Shown here: one piece after another, positions 1 through 10,370 of the stretch
Layout of the letters: each line of letters begins with the position of its first letter
Numbering within the stretch: position 1 is the stretch's first letter
Origin: Ancylostoma caninum
Taxonomy: Eukaryota; Nematoda; Chromadorea; Rhabditida; Ancylostomatidae
DNA: 64,000 bases
NCBI GenBank assembly: GCA_037903475.1
Contig: JBAJFG010000118.1
Span: forward strand, 1 to 64,000
Direction of reading: 5' to 3'
Position numbers and translations under genes: made by a program
The notes under the pieces: model-generated
Seen by the model: the letters and a program-made list of their open reading frames with translations, nothing else
The model's database searches: none
Told to the model about the DNA's origin: nothing

Positions 1-1925
1 GCATATGGAGTGGCTACGGAGAGCATCGTCATAGTGCAACACCAAAGCAGCTGGGTGCCGTGCCCATGTAAGCGCCTCGCCATATGGAGTGGCTACTAAG
101 AGCATCGTCGTAGTGCAACACCAAAGCAGCTGGGTGCCGTGCCCATGTAAGAGCCTCGACAAATGGAGTGGTAGCAGAGAGCATCGTCATAGTGCAACAC
201 CAAAGCAGCTGGGTGCCGTGCCCATGTAAGCGCCTCGGCATATGGAGTGGCTACGGAGAGCATCGTCATAGTGCAACACCAAAGCAGCTGGGTAAGAGCC
301 TCGACAAATGGAGTGGTACAGAGAGCATCGTCATAGTGCAACACCAAAGCAGCTGGGTGCCGTGCCCATGTAAGCGCCTCGGCATATGGAGTGGCTACGG
401 AGAGCATCGTCATAGTGCAACACCAAAGCAGCTGGGTGCCGTGCCCATGTAAGCGCCTCGCCATATGGAGTGGCTACTAAGAGCATCGTCATAGTGCAAC
501 ACCAAAGCAGCTGGGTGCCGTGCCCATGTAAGAGCCTCGACAAATGGAGTGGTAGCAGAGAGCATCGTCATAGTGCAACACCAAAGCAGCTGGGTGCCGT
601 GCCCATGTAAGCGCCTCGGCATATGGAGTGGCTACAGAGAGCATCGTCATAGTGCAACACCAAAGCAGCTGGGTGCCGTGCCCATGTAAGCGCCTCGGCA
701 TATGGAGTGGCTACGGAGAGCATCGTCATAGTGCAACACCAAAGCAGCTGGGTGCCGTGCCCATGTAAGCGCCTCGGCATATGGAGTGGCTACAGAGAGC
801 ATCGTCGCAGTGCAACACCAAAGCAGCTGGGTGCCGTGCCCATGTAAGCGCCTCGGCATATGGAGTGGCTACAGAGAGCATCGTCATAGTGCAACACCAA
901 AGCAGCTGGGTGCCGTGCCCATGTAAGCGCCTCGCATATGGAGTGGCTACGGAGAGCATCGTCATAGTGCAACACCAAAGCAGCTGGGTGCCGTGCCCAT
1001 GTAAGCGCCTCGCCATATGGAGTGGCTACTAAGAGCATCGTCGTAGTGCAACACCAAAGCAGCTGGGTGCCGTGCCCATGTAAGAGCCTCGACAAATGGA
1101 GTGGTAGCAGAGAGCATCGTCATAGTGCAACACCAAAGCAGCTGGGTGCCGTGCCCATGTAAGCGCCTCGGCATATGGAGTGGCTACGGAGAGCATCGTC
1201 GCAGTGCAACACCAGAGCAGCTGGGTGCCGTGCCCATGTAAGCGCCTCGGCATATGGAGTGGCTACGGAGAGCATCGTCATAGTGCAACACCAAAGCAGC
1301 TGGGTGCCGTGCCCATGTAAGCGCCTCGCCATATGGAGTGGCTACTAAGAGCATCGTCATAGTGCAACACCAAAGCAGCTGGGTGCCGTGCCCATGTAAG
1401 AGCCTCGACAAATGGAGTGGTAGCAGAGAGCATCGTCATAGTGCAACACCAAAGCAGCTGGGTGCCGTGCCCATGTAAGCGCCTCGGCATATGGAGTGGC
1501 TACGGAGAGCATCGTCATAGTGCAACACCAAAGCAGCTGGGTGCCGTGCCCATGTAAGCGCCTCGCCATATGGAGTGGCTACAGAGAGCATCGTCGCAGT
1601 GCAACACCAGAGCAGCTGGGTGCCGTGCCCATGTAAGCGCCTCGGCATATGGAGTGGCTACGGAGAGCATCGTCATAGTGCAACACCAAAGCAGCTGGGT
1701 GCCGTGCCCATGTAAGCGCCTCGCCATATGGAGTGGCTACAGAGAGCATCGTCGCAGTGCAACACCAGAGCAGCTGGGTGCCGTGCCCATGTAAGCGCCT
1801 CGGCATATGGAGTGGCTACGGAGAGCATCGTCATAGTGCAACACCAAAGCAGCTGGGTGCCGTGCCCATGTAAGCGCCTCGCCATATGGAGTGGCTACTA
1901 AGAGCATCGTCGTAGTGCAACACTA
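1..1925. repeat. 79-bp tandem satellite array, about 24 copies, truncated by the window start
   Basis: Units begin CATATGGAGTGG or CAAATGGAGTGG and recur every 79 bp. Three main variants are recognisable after the GGAGTGG core: CTACTAAG, TAGCAGAG and CTACGGAG/CTACAGAG. The CTACTAAG variant is followed by the TAGCAGAG variant in several blocks, which suggests higher-order amplification. One unit near 293 has lost about 13 bp. Because 79 is not a multiple of 3, reading frames rotate between copies, so the ORFs of about 70 codons on both strands here are by-products and not genes. The array ends near 1925 in unique AT-rich sequence (1926-2086) where I see nothing else. Confidence 0.97.
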
Positions 1926-2103
1926 AAGCAGCAACACGTAAGCACGCACGTAGAGCCCCAAATGAGGCGCCCATACTTTTCGGCCACCCTATAAGGATTG
2001 GGTTTTCATTGTTTTTGCATTCGAAACGTTTCTAGTTTTGACCCCAATAATTTACCTTAGCAAATCTAAATAACACTTGTCCTACAGGGCGTGACATTTG
2101 CAG

Positions 2104-2421
2104 TTTCCTCAAATTATTGGGATCTCAGCGATTCAAATGCTGGTGCATTGGATTATGAGAGGCAGGCGCTTTACGTCGGTATTGGATCAAGAACATGTGG
2201 AGAAAAATCGGCAACAGACAAGTTTAGAACCAAATTTCAGTTTAAACACAAGCTCATCAGAAGGTTCAATTCACGTAAGCTGCGGATCAAAAGAGAACTT
2301 CTCAAAATCTCTAGAGGCTATGTATGGCAAAATTGGATTAGATCAGTTTTCTCTCTCGAAGAATTTTGTCTCAGGATTCAATTCGTTCTTAGGCGATAAT
2401 GTGCTGTCAGTGTCATTGTAA
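2104..2421 (+). CDS. possible 3'-terminal exon, product unrecognised
   Basis: After a good acceptor (ACATTTGCAG, ending at 2103) a frame stays open for 105 codons and stops with TAA at 2421. The translation is Ser/Asn-rich and ends FNSFLGDNVLSVSL. A second frame from the CCTACAG acceptor at 2087 is also open for about 100 codons, and GTAAGC at 2276 could be a donor, so the frame and even the strand are uncertain. No domain is recognised. The satellite directly upstream means any 5' exons would lie beyond or within the array. Confidence 0.22.
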   Translation, partial: FPQIIGISAIQMLVHWIMRGRRFTSVLDQEHVEKNRQQTSLEPNFSLNTSSSEGSIHVSCGSKENFSKSLEAMYGKIGLDQFSLSKNFVSGFNSFLGDNVLSVSL

Positions 2422-2786
2422 TCCTTCAAAAAACTAGCAGCGCGTTCAGTGTTGTGTCGTCAGCAACGCTAGACCATTTTTATCACGTTCATCATGCCTC
2501 TCCAAATAAGTTCACATTCTTGTTTTATAAAAAATCGTTCTGTACAAATCAATTTACAGCTGTGCACGTCGATAGATGAAGACAAAAATGGAAGGCAATA
2601 AAAACTAATATGGAATATTGTACATACTACAAGCAGTGCAGCCCTTTTTATGGAGTTCACGTCTTGCTTGAGCTGGCAAGTTCCTTGAATTCATCTAAGT
2701 ATTCAACAAATCCAGATTAAACTTCTAATCTAGAGAGAACGTTCACTGCTAAACGAGCAAACATCAAGAGACCTGTGAATGCGCTC

Positions 2787-2942
2787 ATGAGTGAGCAGGC
2801 TGGGAGGCGGAAAACGAATAAACTGACGTCAACGAGGCGTGGGAGTTACCTGGATCCGGGGCAGCAGACATGGCATGTCAGTGCAGTGTATTCCGACACG
2901 ATGGAAATGACGTGTATTTACGAAATACTTCCCACTTGGTAG
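2787..2942 (+). CDS. short ORF (51 aa) in a longer open frame, hypothetical
   Basis: ATG at 2787 opens a 51-codon frame ending TAG at 2942. The frame is open upstream to about 2718, so it could be an exon rather than a whole gene. The peptide is basic at the N end (MSEQAGRRKTNKL) and ends CIYEILPTW. No family is recognised. It lies on the same strand as the short ORF at 3040 and the exon chain at 4177, and all could be pieces of one plus-strand gene, but no donor joins them convincingly. Confidence 0.22.
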   Translation: MSEQAGRRKTNKLTSTRRGSYLDPGQQTWHVSAVYSDTMEMTCIYEILPTW

Positions 2943-3039
2943 CCAGAGAACCACACTTTTTTGGCCGAAGGTCGAGAATATCTAAGAAAGCAGAGCGCAC
3001 TTCATGGAATCACATATTCATACTTCCATTTAAGCCAGA

Positions 3040-3219
3040 ATGTTAGTGACAGAGATCACCCTCCGAAGCCTAACGACCCCTTTTAATCTTTCCACGACGA
3101 AATGGCGGACCGAATGCCATTCCATTGAAGAAACGACTTTCCCACGCATATTCGAGAGCAATCCGGCCGTGGAGCAATGGCTAAATGAGAAGGAGAGGAG
3201 GGTTGTTGATCTTTGGTGA
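3040..3219 (+). CDS. short ORF (59 aa), hypothetical
   Basis: ATG at 3040 follows directly after TTTAAGCCAG, a plausible cis- or trans-splice acceptor, and the frame runs 59 codons to TGA at 3217-3219. The C-terminal half is acidic and well balanced in composition (FESNPAVEQWLNEKERR), more protein-like than the antisense frame over the same bases. No domain is recognised. Its size is at the limit of what chance would give, so it needs expression evidence. Confidence 0.28.
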   Translation: MLVTEITLRSLTTPFNLSTTKWRTECHSIEETTFPRIFESNPAVEQWLNEKERRVVDLW

Positions 3220-4176
3220 TGATCACCTAGCATCTGATCGTCCGAAGATGGCTGTCTTCAGCGCTTGAAAATTAGAATATACTTGTGGAGCAGTCGCTAC
3301 GCTGTAGATTCATTTCAATTTCATTTCTTATGCAATAGTGCTTGGCCAGATCGCGATGCCATGCATAATACAAGAGAAAATTTCCCACCTGAATGTAAAT
3401 TTTAAAAGAATGAAAATAACGATAAAATCTTCGGAGAGGTCGCTTGGACGTGGTTTATCCAACTTTGGGTAAACACTACACACGTACAGGGTTTGGATAC
3501 CAGTGAGAATCTATCCGCGGACAAATTTCCTTTACAGCAGGCTATTTCTACCGAAATTGTAAGAACTAACTACCGACACCAAGGTCAATATGTGCAATTA
3601 ATAACATATACACTGTACCCGAGCCGAAGGATAACCTTATCGACTCGATGTGGCTTAGCCAGTTAAACTGGATAAAGCAAGGGATAAACACACAGCATTA
3701 CCCAAGGATAAACTTGCAATTCACAGCACTATTCTTAAGAAATTTCACACCTAATCTGATATATTCGAGTCGAGTTTCGAATATTCCTTTCTAAAGCGAA
3801 CCAATTCTGAGTACTTGAACTTTTGTATGTGTGCCCGCTATATTCGAATGGAACTTCGAATAATCAAAAGTACTGATGTTACTCATTCGAATGGTCGTAT
3901 AATTTTGTTCATTTATTTGTCTGTTTAATTATTTATTTACTTATTCTACACGCCCGCAGGCGCAACACAATTTCCCACAACATCTTGGGCAGCATACCAG
4001 GTGCAATGTACAGTAATGTAGTTGTTAGCTATGGGAAATTGTGAGATTGTATTTAGATTGATTTCAATTAAATGAAACCAATTCAATCATGGTTCAAGAA
4101 TTGCGAGAATTCGATCTCTACGATATCCTAACGTTGTAAAAAATCCGAGCACCAAAGCTAAGGAGGGATAACGACA
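3220..4176. other. AT-rich intergenic sequence with short inverted TTCGAA-type repeats
   Basis: I see no supported exon here. Around 3755-3900 there are several TTCGAATATTC/ATTCGAATGG motifs in inverted order, like the clusters at 41.06-41.75 kb and 60.88-60.96 kb. Around 3450-3720 there are GGATAAAC/GGGTAAAC motifs that resemble degraded pieces of the palindromic MITE family found elsewhere in the window. Confidence 0.45.
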
Positions 4177-5577
4177 ATGTCAAATCAGAAGCGAAACTTC
4201 GATTTATCTATTATTTCGTCCATCGATTACGGATGTGAAACCGATTCAAAGAGATCCAAGAGCTCAGAAATTTGGATATCCCGGGAATGCGAGAAAGTAT
4301 TATTGAATTATTCAAAATTTGATCCATTCGATGCCCGCAAGAACTATGGGGGTTAATTTTTTGCTGGTAGCTAACTAATCAATGAATGTTTGATTTAACA
4401 CAAACCCGAAGCCTCTTTCAGATCCGATGATAGCACCAGTAATTTTTCTAATTTTCAGTGTGCTTAATAATTCGTATACGAATTTATTCTGTCAGGAAGA
4501 ATGAGGTTAACATAGTCAACGGAGCAAATTTGCAAGTGGGTTGGTTGTGCTACATATGCGGCGCTTCCATTGTTGAGCAACAGCGGACTTCCTACAGGGC
4601 CAACATCTATGTCATGTATTGTCTTCTCATTGATTCGCAAGTACTCACAGCTATTGGCCATAAATAGACAAATAAATGAAACCCGTTTAGAAATCATTTT
4701 CTAACTTAATTAGCAGATTTTGACTCTAGATGGAACGGATGCCATCAGGTTCACCACCAGGCTAAAGGACATGACAGTGGACGTGTCATCTTGGTCCGGA
4801 GGAGAATGGGATACTAATCAGGGTAGAATGAGGAATCGGAAGGAACACATTTAATTAGTGCGTGAACGCCTTCCCGAAAAGGAATATGGGTGTGGTGGAG
4901 ATCACACCACATTCAAATGTAATCAACCATTCCTTCATGAATAAGATATAACCTTCGTACACTAGGCAGCTGATGTCTGGCTGAATATCATGATTGTATT
5001 ATAAATAACGTTGCTCTGGCAAAGGTCAGAGGCTACATGGTGTCCGTCAGGAATTCCTGGTAATTAGATAGATGACGTCTTTTCCCGCTTCCTGGTGATA
5101 TCACTGTATTTCCAAGCAAATGTGCTCTTTATGTTGAGCAAACGAAGGAACCCTAATACCTGGAACTCGCTAAGTCCTCAAAGTTCTCCTTAGAGGAAGG
5201 AAACATCAAAATAAAAGAAATCACATCACATACACACCAAGGCTCACAGACAAGTGCAAAAATTGAGTCAGTTGGCCGACACCGTGTTGAGGTCGTAATT
5301 GCAGACAAAGTTACTGCATCGGTCCTCTCTTAGCTAACAGACTATATGATCCTATGGAGAAGAAAGAAGCGGACGTCGAGAAAAGGAGGTCAAACATGGA
5401 AGATGTGCAGGTAAAACGAAAGAAAGCTACTAATTATGACCAGTTAGAATAAAAATTTAATAAAATACACCTATAATTGTGGATTTGGAGAAGCAGAATT
5501 TCGAAACATACCGCCACAACGCTTGTGGATACGCACGTAATGTCACGTACGCCAGTGGAGGTGTGGAGCGTAAATAA
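4177..5577 (+). CDS. candidate five-exon gene, product unrecognised
   Basis: Proposed exons are 4177-4351, 4459-4535, 4717-4822, 5334-5410 and 5497-5577, giving a frame of about 171 codons with no internal stop. Exon 1 starts at ATG 4177 and is open for 59 codons by itself. Borders: G|GTTAAT to ATTTTCAG, CAA|GTGGGT to TTAGCAG, G|GTAGAA to CTCTTAG, CAG|GTAAAA to GAAGCAG. The third exon reads LTLDGTDAIRFTTRLKD, the fourth is acidic and basic (MEKKEADVEKRR), and the last has Cys and an NVT glycosylation motif. Exons 3 and 5 both also run to nearby stops (4854, 5577), so shorter versions are possible. Exon 2 is hydrophobic, the first donor is weak and the last acceptor lacks a pyrimidine tract. 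No signal peptide or known domain is seen. Coding status is inferred from frame continuity across splice sites. Confidence 0.38.
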
Positions 5578-5887
5578 CTGGATTGAGAGCTTCCGGAGTT
5601 TTAACAAAGTGCACAAGATGGTGAATTTAACAACATCATCGCTAATTTCCAATGACAGCGTGAAAGGGCAGCAAACGACCTGATGGTTGCGTTCATGAGG
5701 CGAGCTTGATTTGGTAGGGGACAAAAACCTCCTTCGTTTCATTTGTTTAATCAAATTGTATATTTAATTAGCCAGAAAAAAGGTCAAAATCCTTGGATTC
5801 GTTGCATTTGCGTATAGCTATGGTGTGACTTCCATTGTTAAAATTTTCACCAAAACCAAGCTTCCCCAACAAAAGGATACATATAGA

Positions 5888-6040
5888 AAACTCTAAAGGT
5901 ACGTAGACAAGAGTCGAGATCGCGGCGCGGCTTTCATGAACAGAGACGCAGGCGCACACTATGCTGAGCTCCCGTGACTCTGCCCAAGATAGCAGCGCCG
6001 CGTTCCTGACTCTTGACTGCGTCAGTTTGGAGTTCTCTGT
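5888..6040. repeat. short foldback element (MITE-like)
   Basis: An imperfect inverted repeat: the left arm has AGAGTCGAGATCGCGGCGC near 5908-5927, and the reverse complement of the right arm near 6000-6018 reads AGAGTCAGGAACGCGGCGC. Flanking bases (AAAACTCTAAAG on the left, TTTGGAGTTCT on the right) extend the match weakly. No coding capacity. ORFs of about 70-110 codons on both strands here follow the inverted repeat and are not taken as genes. Confidence 0.5.
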
Positions 6041-6289
6041 ACATATATGTACATGGATGTATGTATGCCAGAATTTTACTTGTAGAGAACATCTCGAAAT
6101 AAACACTTTCCAACCGTTTCGCCCAAGCCTCTCGATAAAGTTTTGGAAAAGAAAGATACTTTGCTAAGGGAGTTGCTACCTATAAGGATGTTTAGTACAG
6201 TTAGCGTCGAATGCTATTTCAAGGCGCTTTTCTTGCTGATTTAATGATCTTTTCTCGTATCGGGTAGAAAAGCTGCTAGAAATAGCATA

Positions 6290-6571
6290 ATGGCAGCAGA
6301 CGACATTGATTCCGGCGCGTGCGGTGCGGCTGCGCGGCGTCCTTCGCGAGTCCGAGACGCTCACCGTATGTTTGTAAATTTCACATAAGGCGACGACAGC
6401 CATCAAGTTTCAGATTAGGTAGAATATGGAGTGCAGAAACGTCATGACTACCAGTAGGTATTGGAGGAGTGGAATATCCATCTAAGGGAGCTGCATAAAG
6501 TTGAAAACATATGCGTAGAGCAAGTAAAACGCTTACAAAATCACAGTTCTCAAGCCGAATGCCTCCTGAAA
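6290..6571 (+). CDS. candidate two-exon 5' end of a gene, product unrecognised
   Basis: The stronger part is 6458-6571: 38 open codons between an AG at 6456-6457 (CTACCAGTAG) and a perfect GTAAGT donor at 6572. Its peptide (LEEWNIHLRELHKVEN onward) is amphipathic, with Leu/Val spacing compatible with a short coiled coil. Upstream, ATG 6290 opens a GC-rich, acidic-then-Arg-rich frame (MAADDIDSGACGAAARR) that meets a GTATGT near 6366, but its phase does not fit the frame of the second exon, so the two may be unrelated. No downstream partner was identified before the repeat at 7.2 kb. Confidence 0.25.
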
Positions 6572-7201
6572 GTAAGTGTATCTTTTCAAGTTGAAGCCTT
6601 ATGGGAAAGACATTGGAAAGTGACATATTTCGAAACCATTAATCTCAAATCAATAAATCAGCGATTTTAAAATTTCAACACGGAATCCTTGACAGGTTTT
6701 TAGCTTCCTGTATTCCACGGATGAACTAAGACGACTACGCCCCCAAACACTTGTGCCGTTGTTCTCCATGATCGTAAACTCATTGATGAATAAGCATAAA
6801 TTTACTAAACTTTTTTGTTGAGCGATTCTATCCAGTCATATAGCTAACGAGCTCATTGCCTATTCGAGGACGACACCAAATGAGACATTAGTCATTCAGC
6901 CCGACCAATTAGTCCAAAAGAATTCGTTATGCGGCGTTATCTACCCTGGATGATCAGGTTGATGTTCGCCGCGGTCGCTGGGGTTTTGATATTCAGACGC
7001 ATAGAGAAGATATTTCCCACGAAACACTAGAACTGCGCTTAGAATGTGAGAGTATAGTGTAATTGATGTAGAGCAAGTAAGGGGAGTGAAAAAAAATTGA
7101 ATATGAAAAATAATAGGAAAATAATAGGAAGTTTAAGCCAGATGTTCTCGCTACAATGCTTGGAATAAACGGTAAAAAACTGAGGAGCGAGTGAGATATT
7201 A

Positions 7202-7838
7202 GGTTTGAAATTTATGCAAAACGTTGCCGGATGCCTTCCTGGACTACCCGAAGGAGATCACGGGGGACGTTCCAAGCAGTGAACCCCAAACACTGCGATA
7301 CTTAACTCTGGATCTCCAACGGAGTGGAACCAGCGATAGGGACAGATTGCAATCTGCCACTCAAACCACTGAGCCATCCGGGCTACTTTTTATGTTGGAG
7401 TTTGTTAGATAACTGCAGCAGTCGTAGGCAGCATACTATATGTATTTGCAAAACGGGGGCACAGGGCAGGATTCGATCCCCTGACCACCACAACGTCGAT
7501 CATTCGCTCAACCCACTGAGCTATGCGCGCACGCGATGCAACATACAAATGGTGTCACTATTACTTACACTTACACTTATCGTAGTTTATCTTAGAAATT
7601 TAGGTGAAAAGGGAGTTGGGTGGGGCCACTCCTGTGAAGCCTAAGCCTAAGCCTTAAACCCATTCTTAAGCATAGGGTTAGGCTTATCTACCCTGTCTAC
7701 TATGGACTAAAATTGTATTTTCTTCGCTTTCTCCCAAGCTCGAGTGATTTATAGCTCATTAATACCGGGGAGCCGGAGGGTGGCGGCGGCCGGCGCCCAC
7801 CGGCGCCCATTTGCAATGGCTGCCGGACCGGACTGTAA
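7202..7838 (-). mobile_element. composite dispersed repeat with two tRNA-like units, copy A
   Basis: The reverse strand carries two tRNA-like segments, each with an A-box-like TGGCTCAGTGG / TAGCTCAGTGGG and a B-box-like GGTTCCACTCC / GGATCGAATCC. They are followed by a stretch with GCCTAAGCCTAA (nematode telomere-type units), the junction motif CTGTCTACTATGGACT at about 7697-7712, and a GC-rich tail to 7838. Most of the sequence recurs at 21371-21881 (inverted) and 22305-22460 (direct) with few differences. A SINE-like or non-autonomous element is the simplest reading. It encodes no recognisable protein. Confidence 0.75.
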
Positions 7839-9920
7839 GGGTTTTTTTTCATAAGTTTGGAGATTATTCAGTTGAAATTCTAAGGTATTTGCAAGTAAAA
7901 TACAGCAAATATTTCAAAGCACTTGACTTGTGTTATGTGTTTTTTCTTTACATGTTGAAAAATGGCAATTTTTTACAGGAACTACAATTCCGCTAAAAAG
8001 GCCTTTTCTCAAGAATTTATTCCGAAGAATATTTCTCAGATACCAAATTCAGTGACCAAGCCAGTAGTTTTTTTTTGTGCATCGATCCTAATTTCTCCGC
8101 AAGCCTTATTGGCTGGCCACGCCCATTTTTTATGCATGCCCCCAGAGAAATTTCTGCGACACTACCACTGTCTACGTACATATGCATCTCTGCATGTTGT
8201 CGAACGTTCCTTATGGATATGTACCGTGGCTGTGGTGGAGTGGGACAGGGCGGAGCTTATCCCTCAAGGGTGGAGAGTGTCTATTACAGAAGTGACGAGT
8301 CTGTGTAATTGTTGGTGAGTCAGCTCTCACGAAACTTTACAACCTTGTCAGGTTTTCGTAGACATATATTTTGTACGTAAGAATTCCCATGGAACGGTTA
8401 CTATCTACGCAAAATCTGAGACGTGAAACTAGGCAAAAAGCGAAACCCACGGAGAATTCGCCGAGATGCTTTGTTTCTCGACTTAGAGAGACTTAAAGCG
8501 TTCCAACAAGTTTTTAATTGTCTAGATTGTGTTGACAAATGATTTCATAAGAAGTACATCCGTCACTGAGTAGAGGGTACCTATAAAAGGAGAAGATGCA
8601 GCAGAGATGAAACCTGTTCGTCGTATTAAGTCCCATTTTGAAGATAATTTAGCGCCTTCAGTAGCTGCTTTGTCACGTCGAATGCTTGGATTCGCTAAAT
8701 GATCATTCTTCCAAATTTTGCAGTGCGATGCTTTCAGTTAATTATTTTTCCCTCAATTTTCCCTCACAAATCTTCTTCCTTTACTATCGTTGTTTTGAGG
8801 CACTTGCCTGTTCATTAGTACTTTTGGACGTCTGATAGCGTTGAAACTATTTTTTCTTACGCATTTTGATAGTCACTTGCATGCTCTGCGTGCGTATGCG
8901 GGCGTAAATTTCGACGCAAACCTCCTTTTTTATTGTTTCTGTGTCTGAGTTTTGAAAAAATCGGGATAAACCTTAAAATAAGCAGTTTTTATGTTTCTTT
9001 TTTTCAATTTTCGATGCTCATATGGCCATGTATCCGCTCTCACTGGTCGTCACATAAGCGAAGTGCTCAGAGAACACTTTTTGGAGTTTATTGCTCATAT
9101 TTTTTAACAAGCACTTAATAGCCCACGTTAAGCTTACTATGGACATGGAAAGCACATTTCGCGTGATGCACCATGTGCGCCACGTGGCCTCACTGGGGCG
9201 AAATGGCGTGATGCACCATGTGCATCACGTTGTCCGTTAGTGATGTGTTAATGTAGTAGCTGGCTATTTCAAACCATGTAAATCATTGCTGAACAGGGGT
9301 TCACACCTTGGTAATCCCTCCCTCCAGTTGTAATTGGCGATTTTATTCTTCCAGGGAAAAATTTGAATACTAAGGATCCCTTCTCCATCGGAATATGCGT
9401 GAAAGTGTTTTTTTTTTTTTGAAATGAAGGTAGATTTCCGCAGATTCCAGCTGCTGGTCGATTCCTGGCAGTGCTACTCAAATGTGGAATTACGCAGCTT
9501 CTTAGAGACTTCTGTTACCTCAAGAAATTCTCCAAGAATTAAGCAGTCTCATTCATGCACAGTACAAGTTAGAACTAGTCCCTGGCTAGTCTTCTTTCGG
9601 GGGTGGGCACTGGTTGGACTTATTTTATGAAGGGGATTTAAAGAATAATCCCGGAATAGGTTCAGACAATGGAAAATATCGCGAAAACAAACATTTTGAA
9701 TTCAGGTCGTTTCTGACCTGAGCAGCAATAGTGAACATTCCGTGGGGTGACAAATTATGAGCAGTGAGAACTGGTCCCTGGCTAGTGCTTTTTCAGATGG
9801 GCGCTAAAAATCCATTTCTTTTCGCCTGGACAGCTCATTCCTTTTTTAAATTAGCCCTAAACCAATTTAGAGAGGATCCATAGGGAGAACACGGAGCTTT
9901 TGACTCATGTTCTTCTGCAA
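7839..9920. other. intergenic stretch with no supported gene
   Basis: AT-rich sequence. A 35-codon ORF at 8389-8496 and open frames at 8075-8308 (ending YPSRVESVYYRSDESV, next to a GTGAGT at 8315) and 9424-9630 are the only coding-like pieces. None has a convincing set of splice sites, so I do not call them. The hairpin at 9207-9229 is listed separately. Confidence 0.4.
9161..9229. repeat. duplicated motif with a perfect 10-bp hairpin
   Basis: GCGTGATGCACCATGTG occurs twice (from 9161 and from 9206). The second copy forms a perfect inverted repeat, CGTGATGCAC, loop CAT, GTGCATCACG (9207-9216 and 9220-9229). The first copy has diverged in its right arm and carries CACGTG instead. Confidence 0.8.
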
Positions 9921-9921
9921 A

Positions 9922-10370
9922 ATGAAGGCTGGCTTTCTCGTCCATCCTCGGATGCCCAAGACGAAGAATGCGGTCGAGAGTGCACCGGACGAGGAACGAG
10001 GCCACCCATATAGGCGCGGCCCTCCACTTCTTCCCCCGTGCGCGCGACTGAGGTCATCAATGGCGATCAGGGCGGCGAGGTGATCACCATCCGGCGGGCC
10101 GTATCCGTTAGCTGGCTTGATCGAGAGCGAAATGGCTTATGATCGCGGCCCGATGGCTGCGGACGTGCGCGGTTTCCGCGTATCGGCGTCGGGAGCGGCT
10201 ACGGACACGCCGCGAACCTGCTCGGCCCGATCGAAAACCGCACCTGATTCGGCTTGAAAATCGGTTGAACATTCGATGGACACAAAGCGCCATTTAAGGA
10301 GGCGCTAGACGACGTCGTCGTCGTCCTCGTTGTTGTGTGGACGCCACCGCCACTGCCTGCGCCGCCTGCA
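9922..10370. other. GC-rich, CpG-rich island, possible regulatory module or first exons
   Basis: A sharp rise in GC and CpG over AT-rich flanks. Two plus-strand ATG frames lie in it: 9922 (MKAGFLVHPRMPKTK start, 53 codons) and 10132-10257 (MAYDRGPMAADVRG start, 41 codons). GC-rich DNA yields Ala/Arg/Gly-rich frames by chance, so I do not call either a gene. A GAC/GTC microsatellite sits at about 10308-10330. Similar islands occur at about 20.2, 24.85, 27.0, 30.75, 45.65, 52.4 and 54.05 kb. Confidence 0.4.

Noticed and set aside
29..1885. Some twenty overlapping ORFs of 70-122 codons with near-identical proteins
   Set aside because: They are produced by the 79-bp satellite on both strands and shift frame from unit to unit. 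No start, splice or expression signal belongs to them.
7224..7644. ORFs of 62 and 106 codons that recur with few changes at 21484-21862
   Set aside because: They are antisense readings of the tRNA-like repeat. Conservation comes from repeat homology, not protein coding.
8075..8308. ORF ending in a Gly/Tyr/Ser-rich tail
   Set aside because: Tail looks protein-like, but upstream sequence is hydrophobic and Cys-rich without a usable acceptor or start.
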